A stretch of DNA of 64,000 nt from UBA7957 sp965224675 (lineage in GTDB: Bacteria; Pseudomonadota; Gammaproteobacteria; Granulosicoccales; Granulosicoccaceae), in the NCBI GenBank assembly GCA_965224675.1, contig CBDDAA010000004.1, positions 2,790,001-2,854,000 of the forward strand, in the 5' to 3' direction. The notes under the pieces are model-generated. The model was not told the origin of the DNA and searched no databases. It saw only the letters and a list, made by a program, of their open reading frames with translations. Within the stretch, counting starts at the first letter, position 1. Each line of letters starts with the position of its first letter. Both the position numbers and the translations under genes were made by a program. Positions 27,101 through 34,038 of the stretch are shown here, in pieces.

Positions 27101-28416
27101 CCGCTACGTTCAACCTCTATATTAAGCGTTTTACCTTCATTACCCGTCACTTCTTTCGATTTAAAACTTAAACTGCCGTTGTTTTGAGAGCTGTCCTTTA
27201 TTGTCAATGTCGCTGTAGCTGGATTTCCCAACGCACCGCCATCGGGTCCTGAAAGTTTAAGCCTGAGAATCTCGTCCGGCTCTTTTATTCCATCCTGCTT
27301 AATTTTAATCGTTATTGATTTCGGGCTTGAGTCGCCATCATCCCAGCGCAACGTACCTTTTGCAGCCTCAAAATCATCCGGACTCTTGGCAGTATCCTGC
27401 TCAGTGTTATAGGCAACTGTTACGGCACCCTCCGAACCATTTTCTCTTAACACACGAACGCTGAAGCTGCCGTCCTTCTCAGCGGCGGAGTAATCGGCTT
27501 TTTCGAATCGATGAATCCCGCGCTCAGGTGTGCGCTGTGGCACATCCTTGATAGTAATAGTGGCCGACTCTGGTGATACCGCCTCAGCACCGGCTGATGA
27601 TGTTCGTCTGAAAATAAACTGCTCGTCGCCTTCCTTTTTATCGTCATGAACAATAGGGATTTTTACACTTCTGGCACCCTCTTCACCATCGCCCCATTCA
27701 ACAAAGCCTGAGGTTGCCTTATAATCGTCCCCCGCTACCGCCGCATTGTTTGAGCTGATATCAAAGGTACTGTACTTATAACTGGCGCGGCCTTTCTTGC
27801 CATTTTTTCGAACAATCCTGACTTCAATCGATCCTTTGTCTTCATTCACCTGATAACTGGATTTTTCCAGAAAAAACTCACCTACCGGATCGGAGGAAAA
27901 CACTTCAACAGTGCGTTTCAATATTGCCCGCGCCGACTGAGGTCTGCCTGGGCAGGGCCCTGTCAGGCGTTTCTTATCTGAACCACAAAGCGTAAACCTC
28001 ATTGGGTATCTGCCTTCGCTTGGTGCACCGCTCCAAGTTGCCCGTATACTCGCCGTCTTTTCGTTAGTACCCACAGTACCGGAATCTGTAAAAGAACAGA
28101 TAAATCCGCCATCACCTGTTTTACTACAACCACTGCTTTTTACACTGAAGCTGCCCACCTGATTTTCAGAAACGGGATAGAGCAGAAATTTAGCATACGC
28201 AGGCAATCCAATCGTACTGGCCTTAATGGAAAAGGTAAGCGATTTGTTTTCACTGAGACTGATCGGGTCAGCTTTAGGGTTGGTAATTTGAGCAGAAATA
28301 TCGGCTGATGCATGACCACCGATCATCATAAGCAAAAAAAACAGCAAACTGATTTGTATCAGGTTGGGTCTGCAAAGTGTATAAAACACTGATGATTTTC
28401 CATTATTGATTAACAT
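24175..28416 (-). CDS. Calx-beta repeat autotransporter
   Basis: The 1413-aa protein has a signal peptide (FFLLMMIGGHASA), an N-terminal beta-rich domain, then six Calx-beta domains in tandem (openings such as GSLSFKSKEVTGNEGKTLNI and GGLSFENANLSVIDGSGLLT), each ending in an acidic calcium-binding GD/ED segment. An Ig-like part and a helical stretch follow, and the last about 280 residues form an autotransporter beta-barrel ending in a terminal Phe (LKGGLRFEF), as expected for BAM-dependent outer-membrane insertion. It is therefore a type Va-like secreted adhesin or passenger. ATG 28416 is chosen because CAGGAG lies 9 bases upstream and the signal peptide follows at once. Confidence 0.9.
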   Translation of the reverse strand: MLINNGKSSVFYTLCRPNLIQISLLFFLLMMIGGHASADISAQITNPKADPISLSENKSLTFSIKASTIGLPAYAKFLLYPVSENQVGSFSVKSSGCSKTGDGGFICSFTDSGTVGTNEKTASIRATWSGAPSEGRYPMRFTLCGSDKKRLTGPCPGRPQSARAILKRTVEVFSSDPVGEFFLEKSSYQVNEDKGSIEVRIVRKNGKKGRASYKYSTFDISSNNAAVAGDDYKATSGFVEWGDGEEGARSVKIPIVHDDKKEGDEQFIFRRTSSAGAEAVSPESATITIKDVPQRTPERGIHRFEKADYSAAEKDGSFSVRVLRENGSEGAVTVAYNTEQDTAKSPDDFEAAKGTLRWDDGDSSPKSITIKIKQDGIKEPDEILRLKLSGPDGGALGNPATATLTIKDSSQNNGSLSFKSKEVTGNEGKTLNIEVERSGGSDGKVSVSYKVDKDSGNAKADDYQLESNKTLNWNVGDTSIKTIKVVLKNDANREGDEDFTLLLENPKGGAVLKNPKAVVVKIKDSTRLSGSLGFKSTSVTGDEGKTVSIEVERTSGKDGEASISYRVGADSDSATGNDYQIDGGKTLNWADGDDSVKKIDVQLKTDGVKEGDEQLTLTLENPKGAKLGDKNTTRLTIKDVTRSGSVAFKSEQTNIAEDAGSASIILVRSGGSDGEVSVRLKSGGDADTATVNTDYSPIDTVVRWKAGESGEKSVAMKVAQDDIVEQEESVSLILSDVSGGANIGNPSKSTLIIENTTVPKFGGLSFENANLSVIDGSGLLTLSVLRQGGSDGDVSVQYTIGADGDSAVVEEDFSAPQLSGVLNWQAGDSSAKSIELSILANPLNEDEERLTVSLSSPAGGATLQSPSTAVISIRDEQPEDLEIVLDIISGNQQSGFPGNVLEPFVLLVKNREQIAPGLVVDWTVSPADAGRLMQGASTSASDIGEASNQLEILTAGVITVTAKVNTSAGQLPQFRAEDDPPDSIKFTVNAGFQGSPELTENQRRVGIALDSACSALQAQANALTAEQQDLLDSCNTLQAGPAAVVSAGLDRLAPEEIFAIGTASIDTADIQVTNVQTRINAIRVGSQGLDLAALNMNIHGQIIPGLVSEVIADELMGGAAGDEDNFSRLGVFVNGSFSVGELDKTEVEKGLDFSSQGLTLGADYRLNDNLVLGAALGLVSYDGDFSTEQGSISLSGTSISAFMTWYEQDDAYFDAIVTYGTNDFEVKRRINLAGQADQFAKSKPSATELSISIGSGLDYQRDDWQFGPYGRLAYTQAKVDDYNEKASDPDAAGIGSVLSIESQTLESTVLVLGGQLSKTLNTERGVFIPQLRLELEHRLNDKDRTLQAGFIHDPSASVFELESESIDTDYLNLGTGFSAIFKNGKSGYLFYETRIGQDRVSQHWLKGGLRFEF

Positions 28417-28644
28417 GGGTGGTTTCTCCTGCATCGCCTTGACGCTAATCATGCATCGGTGCCGCAAACCGGCGGCAAAGACTGTATTGTGGGTTGGTAT
28501 TTGCACGGAATTGCCCTCTCGGCCTCTCCAATTAAACTGCCAAACTTGAGTGCTTACAGTCTAAACCATTGAGTTAACATATAACCGGGTAAAATTTAGC
28601 GGATCAAATGAGAACTAATCACTGGAAATATTCGGCGCAGAATG

Positions 28645-28914
28645 CTAGTACTCCATCAACATAGGATTGATGAGTACAGAGCCAATCTAAAGAGCAAAGA
28701 CAAGGCTCAGTGCGAAGGGAATGGTTGGCCCTTTTCAAGCGCTGTAACGCCGTATTTGCTCTTTAGATTGGCTCCCTTCGGGCGAGCCAGAAAGCGCTCA
28801 TCCACGTTGTTCCAACTCTTGCCAAGGGAACAACCACTACCTGCAAGTTGCGCCTAGTGGCTAAGCGCTTTCTGACTCGCTGTATCCATCAATCCTATAT
28901 TGATGGAGTACTAG
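28645..28914. mobile_element. Non-autonomous structured element (MITE), 270 bp, copy 2
   Basis: Terminal inverted repeats of 28 bp (28645-28672 and 28887-28914, one mismatch) begin CTAGTACTCCATCAA; each end is also a small hairpin by itself. Stem A pairs 28679-28698 with 28755-28774 (20 of 20 pairs); stem B pairs 28782-28798 with 28864-28880 (16 of 17). Loop A holds AATGGTTG, CCCTTTTCAAG and CGCTGTAAC as in the element at 21142-21382. No reading frame of note is present. It lies between the autotransporter and GntR genes, so it interrupts no gene. Confidence 0.88.
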
Positions 28915-28998
28915 GGCTAATATGTGTTCAGTATAACCTTATTATTATACTCACCGGACTAAGCAATCTGGCTGACCCTCAGTCGCCAATATTTATTA

Positions 28999-29718
28999 TT
29001 ACTTATTGCATGCGGCGGCTGAGCGAAGCTCCAATCGCCCAATAGCACCGATTCCATCTCGAATATCTGCTTCAACGGCAATCTTCAGGGCAAAAACATC
29101 CCGACTTTCAATGGCTCGCAACATTTCCTGATGCCGATCGATCAAATAGTCTCCACGTTTAAATTCTTCACCAATTTGCTCAAGCACAATCCGCATAAAG
29201 GGTCCAAACTGCAACCAGATATTCTCAATAGTCGAGAGTAAAATCTGCGACGGCACCGCATTATACAAACGCGTGTGAAAAATGTGATTCTGAATCACCG
29301 ATTGCACAACATCCCCTTTGGCCAACGCTGCATTAATAGCCTCATCGGCGTTTTGCATAGCGTCAATATCTTCTGTGCTGACCGCCATAATTGCTCGCTC
29401 TGCAGCCAGGCATTCGAGATTAATGCGTATGGCACAAAGCTCTTCAAATCGGGCAGCCGTCATTATTGGAACCGTCACCCTGCGATTGGGTAACAGCTTG
29501 AGTGCATGCTCTGCGACCAGACGGCGCAGTGATTCACGAACGGGCATTAAGCTCACGTCAAGTTTTTGCGCAACTCCACGCATGGTGACACTGACCCCCG
29601 GCGCGAACTCACCAATCAGAATGCCATAACGAAGCTGCTGATAAGTCCATTCCTGTAAGGTTTCACCCCCCCGCTGCAAGCCTATCGGGAGCTTATCGAA
29701 TACCGAATCCATCGCCAT
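28999..29718 (-). CDS. GntR-family transcriptional regulator, FCD (FadR) subfamily
   Basis: The 239-aa protein has an N-terminal winged helix (QLRYGILIGEFAPGVSVTMRGVAQKLDVSLMPVRESLRRLVAEHAL), with the usual x-x-PVRE-x-LR-x-L recognition helix, followed by an all-helical FCD ligand-binding domain carrying the R-x-x-L-E-x-x-A-A motif (RINLECLAAERAI) and later His residues. Such proteins bind carboxylate or amino acid ligands. It is divergent from the glutamine-synthetase-like gene, so regulation of that gene is likely. ATG 29718 follows AGGA at 9 bases. Confidence 0.92.
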   Translation of the reverse strand: MAMDSVFDKLPIGLQRGGETLQEWTYQQLRYGILIGEFAPGVSVTMRGVAQKLDVSLMPVRESLRRLVAEHALKLLPNRRVTVPIMTAARFEELCAIRINLECLAAERAIMAVSTEDIDAMQNADEAINAALAKGDVVQSVIQNHIFHTRLYNAVPSQILLSTIENIWLQFGPFMRIVLEQIGEEFKRGDYLIDRHQEMLRAIESRDVFALKIAVEADIRDGIGAIGRLELRSAAACNK

Positions 29719-29822
29719 TACTATTTTTCCTAATGCGCAAAAAACTATACTTTTGTGATGCTTTACGAACACGAAATACAGACCTGTTAAAACCTTTGTG
29801 GTCGAACCTCAGCTTACTTTCA

Positions 29823-29851
29823 ATTGACAGTCAATGCCATTTGTGATCACA
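29823..29851. promoter_or_regulatory. Two palindromes between the GntR and PuuA-like genes (candidate operators)
   Basis: ATTGACAGTCAAT (29823-29835) and TGTGATCACA (29842-29851) are both perfect or near-perfect palindromes, 6 bases apart. They lie 31-60 bases before the GS-like ATG. FCD-type GntR regulators bind short palindromes in the divergent promoter region, so these are plausible sites; the second also resembles a CRP core without its spacer. This is inference from position and symmetry only. Confidence 0.4.
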
Positions 29852-29882
29852 TTCTAAACAACTCCTGAGCATCGATCAAACA

Positions 29883-31232
29883 ATGACCAAACCCAATTAC
29901 TCAGCTGAAGAACTGGAAAAAGCCCACTCACTGATCAAACGTTACGCAATAGAACGTATTGTAATGATGCTCCCGGACCTAAACGGCGTATTACGCGGCA
30001 AGTGGTTACCTGCACAATCCATTAACACCGTCTACCAGCAAGGCACCCGACTGGCAGGCAGTGTTTTCGCCCTTGATTTTTGGGGTGCGGAAATCCCCAA
30101 AAGTGGCATGGTCTCGGAAAATGGTGATCCCGACGCGCTTTGCCTGCCGGTAACAGACGCCCTGCAGGTATGCGACTGGCAACAAACGCCTACCGCACAG
30201 CTTCTGGTCTCAATGTACACGATTGAAGGTGAACCTTTTTTTGCCGATCCTGGACACATGCTTGAGCGGCTCTGCCGGCGACTCAAAAAGCATGGTTTGA
30301 CCCCAGTGGTTGCAATGGAAGTGGAGTTTCACCTATTCGAAAAGGATAAAACCAGCGCTACAGATGGGCGAGTACATCACGCTGAAGTCTATAGCCTTGC
30401 ACAATTGGAACAACATAAGGTGCTTTTCGGTGAAATTGAACAAAGCTGCAAATTACAGGGAATACCTTGTGACACAATCATCACAGAAGCTGGCGCCCAG
30501 CAATTTGAAATAAATCTGCATCATGTGGCCAACGCCAGACTCGCCTGTGAGCACACCCTTTTACTGAAACGGGTAATTAAAAGCATCGCTGAAAAACACA
30601 ATATGACGGCCTGTTTTATGGCAAAGCCCATTGCTGATGACGAGGGAAATGGCCTGCACGCAAATATCAGCCTTATCAATAAGCAGGGTGAGAACCTTTT
30701 CTGTGCAGAATCACCTTACGGCAGTGACCTCTTGCAAGCAGCTGTTGCCGGGTTACTGGAAACCATGGCTCAAAGCACACTGCTTTTTGCACCCCATGCC
30801 AACTCCTACCGACGCTATCAGCCTGACGCACAGGCGCCAACAGCTATTTGCTGGGGTGTAGACAATCGCTATGCGGCGCTGCGTCTGCCGAAAAATGCGG
30901 GAGATTCCATGCGCATAGAACATCGTGTTGCAGGCGCAGATGCAAATCCGTTTCTTGTCGTATCCGCTATACTGACGGGCATACTGCATGGCATCGAAAA
31001 TAACTTAAAAGCTCCGCCACCTGAGGTAGCACTGCCTGATCCTGACGCATATGCCCATGTACCACATCACTGGGATGATGCTATCGAAGCGTTTAAAGAA
31101 GCCAGCATTCTGCCAGCGTATTTAGGTAGGGCATTTTGTGATCTGTTTATTCACTGCAAGGAACAGGAAATTGCGACTATTAACTCGCAAATTCCGGATA
31201 TTGAGTATCAACGTTATTTACAGCAAAGTTAA
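29883..31232 (+). CDS. Glutamine synthetase-family protein (gamma-glutamylpolyamine synthetase, PuuA-like)
   Basis: The 449-aa protein matches the GS superfamily: an N-terminal beta-grasp part (RIVMMLPDLNGVLRGKWLP), catalytic-domain motifs VVAMEVEFHLFE, AGAQQFEINLHH, CFMAKPIADDEGNGLHANISL, and the late RIEHRVAGADANPFLVVSAIL. These carry the Glu and His metal ligands and the phosphate-binding Arg. The motif set fits the gamma-glutamylputrescine synthetase group, which ligates glutamate to a polyamine using ATP in catabolism, rather than GlnA (no adenylylation Tyr motif is evident). The divergent GntR regulator supports a catabolic role. No other puu gene is in the window, so the amine substrate is unproven. 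Confidence 0.88.
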   Translation: MTKPNYSAEELEKAHSLIKRYAIERIVMMLPDLNGVLRGKWLPAQSINTVYQQGTRLAGSVFALDFWGAEIPKSGMVSENGDPDALCLPVTDALQVCDWQQTPTAQLLVSMYTIEGEPFFADPGHMLERLCRRLKKHGLTPVVAMEVEFHLFEKDKTSATDGRVHHAEVYSLAQLEQHKVLFGEIEQSCKLQGIPCDTIITEAGAQQFEINLHHVANARLACEHTLLLKRVIKSIAEKHNMTACFMAKPIADDEGNGLHANISLINKQGENLFCAESPYGSDLLQAAVAGLLETMAQSTLLFAPHANSYRRYQPDAQAPTAICWGVDNRYAALRLPKNAGDSMRIEHRVAGADANPFLVVSAILTGILHGIENNLKAPPPEVALPDPDAYAHVPHHWDDAIEAFKEASILPAYLGRAFCDLFIHCKEQEIATINSQIPDIEYQRYLQQS

Positions 31233-31384
31233 TGTAATATTTGATCTCATCATCTGCGCACTGACTCAAGCATTCAATTTAATGAACCAATTAATCAAAC
31301 CGTATCTGCATATCCATATCACACCCGAGTAACAACTTTAGCGGTATAGCCCCTCGGCACTCTGACCGCCCAAGCTATGGGGCA

Positions 31385-32506
31385 TTAAACAGAAACTTCA
31401 TTGACGTGAGGCTCTGCGAGTTCAGGAAACAATCCGGCCAAGCCCTCCTTTGAGGCCGCGCAAACGCCTCTTTCGGTAATCAAACCAGTGACTAACCTCG
31501 CTGGTGTCACATCAAACGCCGGGTTACCCGCAGGTGAACCATCGGGGCAAATCTGTACCTGGGTAACGCTGCTATCCTCTAACTTACCCCATACCTTTGT
31601 CACCTCCTCACTGTCACGCTGCTCTATGGGAATTTCCTTTAATCCATCCCTGAGGCTCCAGTCCACCGTTGGAGAAGGCAAAGCAACATAAAAAGGCACA
31701 CCGTTATCCATAGCGGCTAATGCTTTCAGGTAAGTACCGATTTTATTGCAAACATCCCCATGCGCTGTTGTGCGATCAGTACCGACAATAACCATATCCA
31801 CTTCGCCGCTCTGCATTAAATGACCACCTGCATTATCCACAATCAGCTGATGTGATACACCATGCCCTTGCATTTCCCAGGCAGTCAACTGTGCGCCCTG
31901 ATTGCGTGGGCGGGTCTCATCAACCCAGACATGAATGGGAATATCAGCTTCGAGTGCATGATAAATTGGCGATGTTGCGGTGCCCCAGTCCACAGTTGCC
32001 AACCAGCCTGCATTACAATGCGTTAGTAGTTTTACCGCTTCACCCGATTTTTTATCCGCAGCGATTTTTTTAATTATTTCAAGTCCGTTCAATCCAATTT
32101 GCCGATTACACTCCACATCTTCATCACAAATCTGTGCGGCCCGACGCATGGCGGCTTCCGCCCTTTGGTTTTTCTCCAGCGGTTGCAATAATGCTTTCAT
32201 GCCATTAAGCGCCCAGCGCAAATTAATCGCCGTGGGCCGTGTCTCATGCAATATTTGCCAAGTCTCTTTTAAAGACGAGTCAGATGGGTCTTGCTGCATT
32301 TGCACAGCCATACCATAGGCGGCTGTAGCGCCAATCAATGGCGCTCCACGGACCCACATATCACGAATAGCTGTGGCAAAAGCCTGCCGGTTTGTCAATT
32401 CTACAACGCGAAACTCATGCGGTAACCAGCGCTGGTCAATAATCTTTACCGTTGCACTGTCGTTATCAAACCAGATCGATCGATAATGCTTATCATCAAC
32501 ATTCAT
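31385..32506 (-). CDS. mtnA: S-methyl-5-thioribose-1-phosphate isomerase MtnA
   Basis: MtnA converts 5-methylthioribose 1-phosphate to the ribulose form in the methionine salvage pathway. The 373-aa protein shows the family's catalytic Cys (TLTHCN-like segment LLTHCNAGWLATVDWGT, about residue 165) and Asp (VGTDRTTAHGDVCNKIGTY, about 244), with the eIF2B-alpha/RNase-x fold's NQGAQLTAWEM sequence. ATG 32506 is preceded by AAGGAGAAGG and overlaps the 3' end of mtnK by 11 bases, so the two form a coupled operon. The rest of the pathway is not in the window. Confidence 0.95.
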   Translation of the reverse strand: MNVDDKHYRSIWFDNDSATVKIIDQRWLPHEFRVVELTNRQAFATAIRDMWVRGAPLIGATAAYGMAVQMQQDPSDSSLKETWQILHETRPTAINLRWALNGMKALLQPLEKNQRAEAAMRRAAQICDEDVECNRQIGLNGLEIIKKIAADKKSGEAVKLLTHCNAGWLATVDWGTATSPIYHALEADIPIHVWVDETRPRNQGAQLTAWEMQGHGVSHQLIVDNAGGHLMQSGEVDMVIVGTDRTTAHGDVCNKIGTYLKALAAMDNGVPFYVALPSPTVDWSLRDGLKEIPIEQRDSEEVTKVWGKLEDSSVTQVQICPDGSPAGNPAFDVTPARLVTGLITERGVCAASKEGLAGLFPELAEPHVNEVSV

Positions 32507-33869
32507 GTTGTCCTTCTCCTTCAATAAAACGGGCTAAATTTAATACAGCGCCAATATCTGAAAAACGCTGCCGATTGACAACAAGTTGTCGGCCAAGCAA
32601 CAAACCGCACGCCTCGCACTGCGATCTTAATGTAGCATCTTCTATATTCTCATATTCTGCAATATGGGCTAAGCCCAATATTCGTCGGTGCATTTCAACA
32701 CCGGCAAAACCCAGCATATCCTGCCAGATTATATTCAGCCGATGGCCAAGTGCCTGTTCGCTGGCAAGTGCCTGTCCCTGATTCAGTACCTGTCCTTGAT
32801 TCAGTGCCTGTCCCTGATTCGGTGCCTGTCCTTGATTCGGTGCCTGTCCTTGATTCGGTGCCTGTCCTTGATCTTCAAAGACCGTCTGTTGGTATAGAAT
32901 GCCTGTCCTTTGCTCACGCCACAATTGAGTAAATACTTGTTTGAACACCTGCCATAGCTCATCAACCACGCTAAGAATCCATTCTTGATAATCCGTTCGA
33001 GCCTGCACATTGCTGATATGTCCTGGCTGGGCGTAGTAGGCCATAAGGAAATTACCGAGTAACATGCCTATGTCAAAACCCATCGGCCCATAGACAGCAA
33101 ACTCCGGGTCAATAATCTTGGTTTCATTTTCGTGCACCATGACTGATCCGGTATGTAGATCACCATGCAACATTGTTTCAGCATTGTTGCAAAAAATTGC
33201 TTTAAGGTGTTGCGCCTCAACTTTCAGATCAATATCCGATCGTAGACTGGTAACCAGATTATCCAATTGTGGGGAGGTATGCCGATTCATCGCTGCGGCA
33301 AAATACGGATCGGAGAAAACCAGATTCTCTGTGATGTCACAAAGCTCAACATTGTCAGCAAACAAGGCTAAATCCGCCTTACGTCTGGCAGTATCCATAA
33401 AAAGATCTGATCCTTTAAATAGCGTACGCGCACAAAACCGAGCCAAATCCGTGGCCAGATTTTCGTGCCGTTTGCCACTCATCAGGCTTTGCCTTAAAAT
33501 TACATGGGGCTGCAAAAACTCCATAATGATCAGTGCCTGTCCCTGATCAAAGTAGAAGATTTCCGGCACGCTGCCGGGGTCACGTTCTGCTTGACGGATC
33601 AATGCGTGATATTCAAAGTACGCACGTTTAAGCGGCAATGGCCAACTCTCCCCCACTAACCTCACATAAGGCAGCGCCTGTTTTATGATGACACTAAAAC
33701 TAGGACTTTGAACAATAAACACCAGGTTTAAGTTACCATCACCCACCTCTTTCGCCTGCCATTGAGACGTATCCGGCCCAAGCCTGCAGGTTAATGCCTC
33801 TATTGAGGCCAACCGCGTTGTAATCGACTCAACACTTAAGGGTTCATAGTCATCATTAACAGCATTCAA
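32496..33869 (-). CDS. mtnK: Methylthioribose kinase MtnK with an in-frame minisatellite
   Basis: MtnK phosphorylates 5-methylthioribose with ATP as the first committed step of the salvage pathway. The protein-kinase-like fold is seen in the ATP-lid sequence VVIKQALPYVRLVGESWPL, the hinge ALIIMEFLQPH, the catalytic loop HGDLHTGSVM, and IDPEFAVYGPMGFDIG, the metal-binding DPE motif. The 457-aa length exceeds the usual about 400 because of a low-complexity insert (about residues 335-370) made of hexapeptides such as NQGQAP. The start is a TTG at 33869 after GGAG at 6 bases; no earlier ATG fits the fold. It is coupled to mtnA downstream and divergent from the SLC13 gene. Confidence 0.9.
   Translation of the reverse strand: MNAVNDDYEPLSVESITTRLASIEALTCRLGPDTSQWQAKEVGDGNLNLVFIVQSPSFSVIIKQALPYVRLVGESWPLPLKRAYFEYHALIRQAERDPGSVPEIFYFDQGQALIIMEFLQPHVILRQSLMSGKRHENLATDLARFCARTLFKGSDLFMDTARRKADLALFADNVELCDITENLVFSDPYFAAAMNRHTSPQLDNLVTSLRSDIDLKVEAQHLKAIFCNNAETMLHGDLHTGSVMVHENETKIIDPEFAVYGPMGFDIGMLLGNFLMAYYAQPGHISNVQARTDYQEWILSVVDELWQVFKQVFTQLWREQRTGILYQQTVFEDQGQAPNQGQAPNQGQAPNQGQALNQGQVLNQGQALASEQALGHRLNIIWQDMLGFAGVEMHRRILGLAHIAEYENIEDATLRSQCEACGLLLGRQLVVNRQRFSDIGAVLNLARFIEGEGQHEC
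32771..32872. repeat. 18-bp tandem repeat (about 5.7 units) within mtnK
   Basis: Units of 18 bp beginning CCTGTCC(C/T)TGATTC on the plus strand repeat at 32771, 32789, 32807, 32825, 32843 and 32861. On the coding strand each unit encodes (N/D)QGQA(P/L/V). The period is a multiple of three, so copy-number change would not break the gene. The unit closely resembles the native sequence DQGQAL at about 33530-33548, in the kinase hinge region. Confidence 0.9.
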
Positions 33870-34038
33870 ACTCGATTCTCCAAAACAATAATAAAAATGA
33901 CCGCACTGCCAGCACCTACCGACGATGCTGTAGACTAAAACGAACCCATGGCAACAGCAAGAAGCAAAACTCATCTGGCGATGTGAAACACCAGGGTATA
34001 AAATCCCTATACACGTAGCACTTTATACAGGCTGCTTC

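Noticed and set aside
31320..31384. A terminator between the PuuA-like and mtnA genes
   Set aside because: Only a five-base G/C pairing (GCCCC with GGGGC) with a 20-plus-base loop and no T-run could be drawn.
32688..33010. Open frames on the plus strand over the mtnK minisatellite
   Set aside because: They read the repeat in other frames as LSLIQ/VPVLDS strings and overlap a well-supported kinase gene.
33870..34038. A SAM-related riboswitch before mtnK
   Set aside because: The 169-bp region shared with the SLC13 promoter is too short, and no SAM-I type conserved core could be seen.
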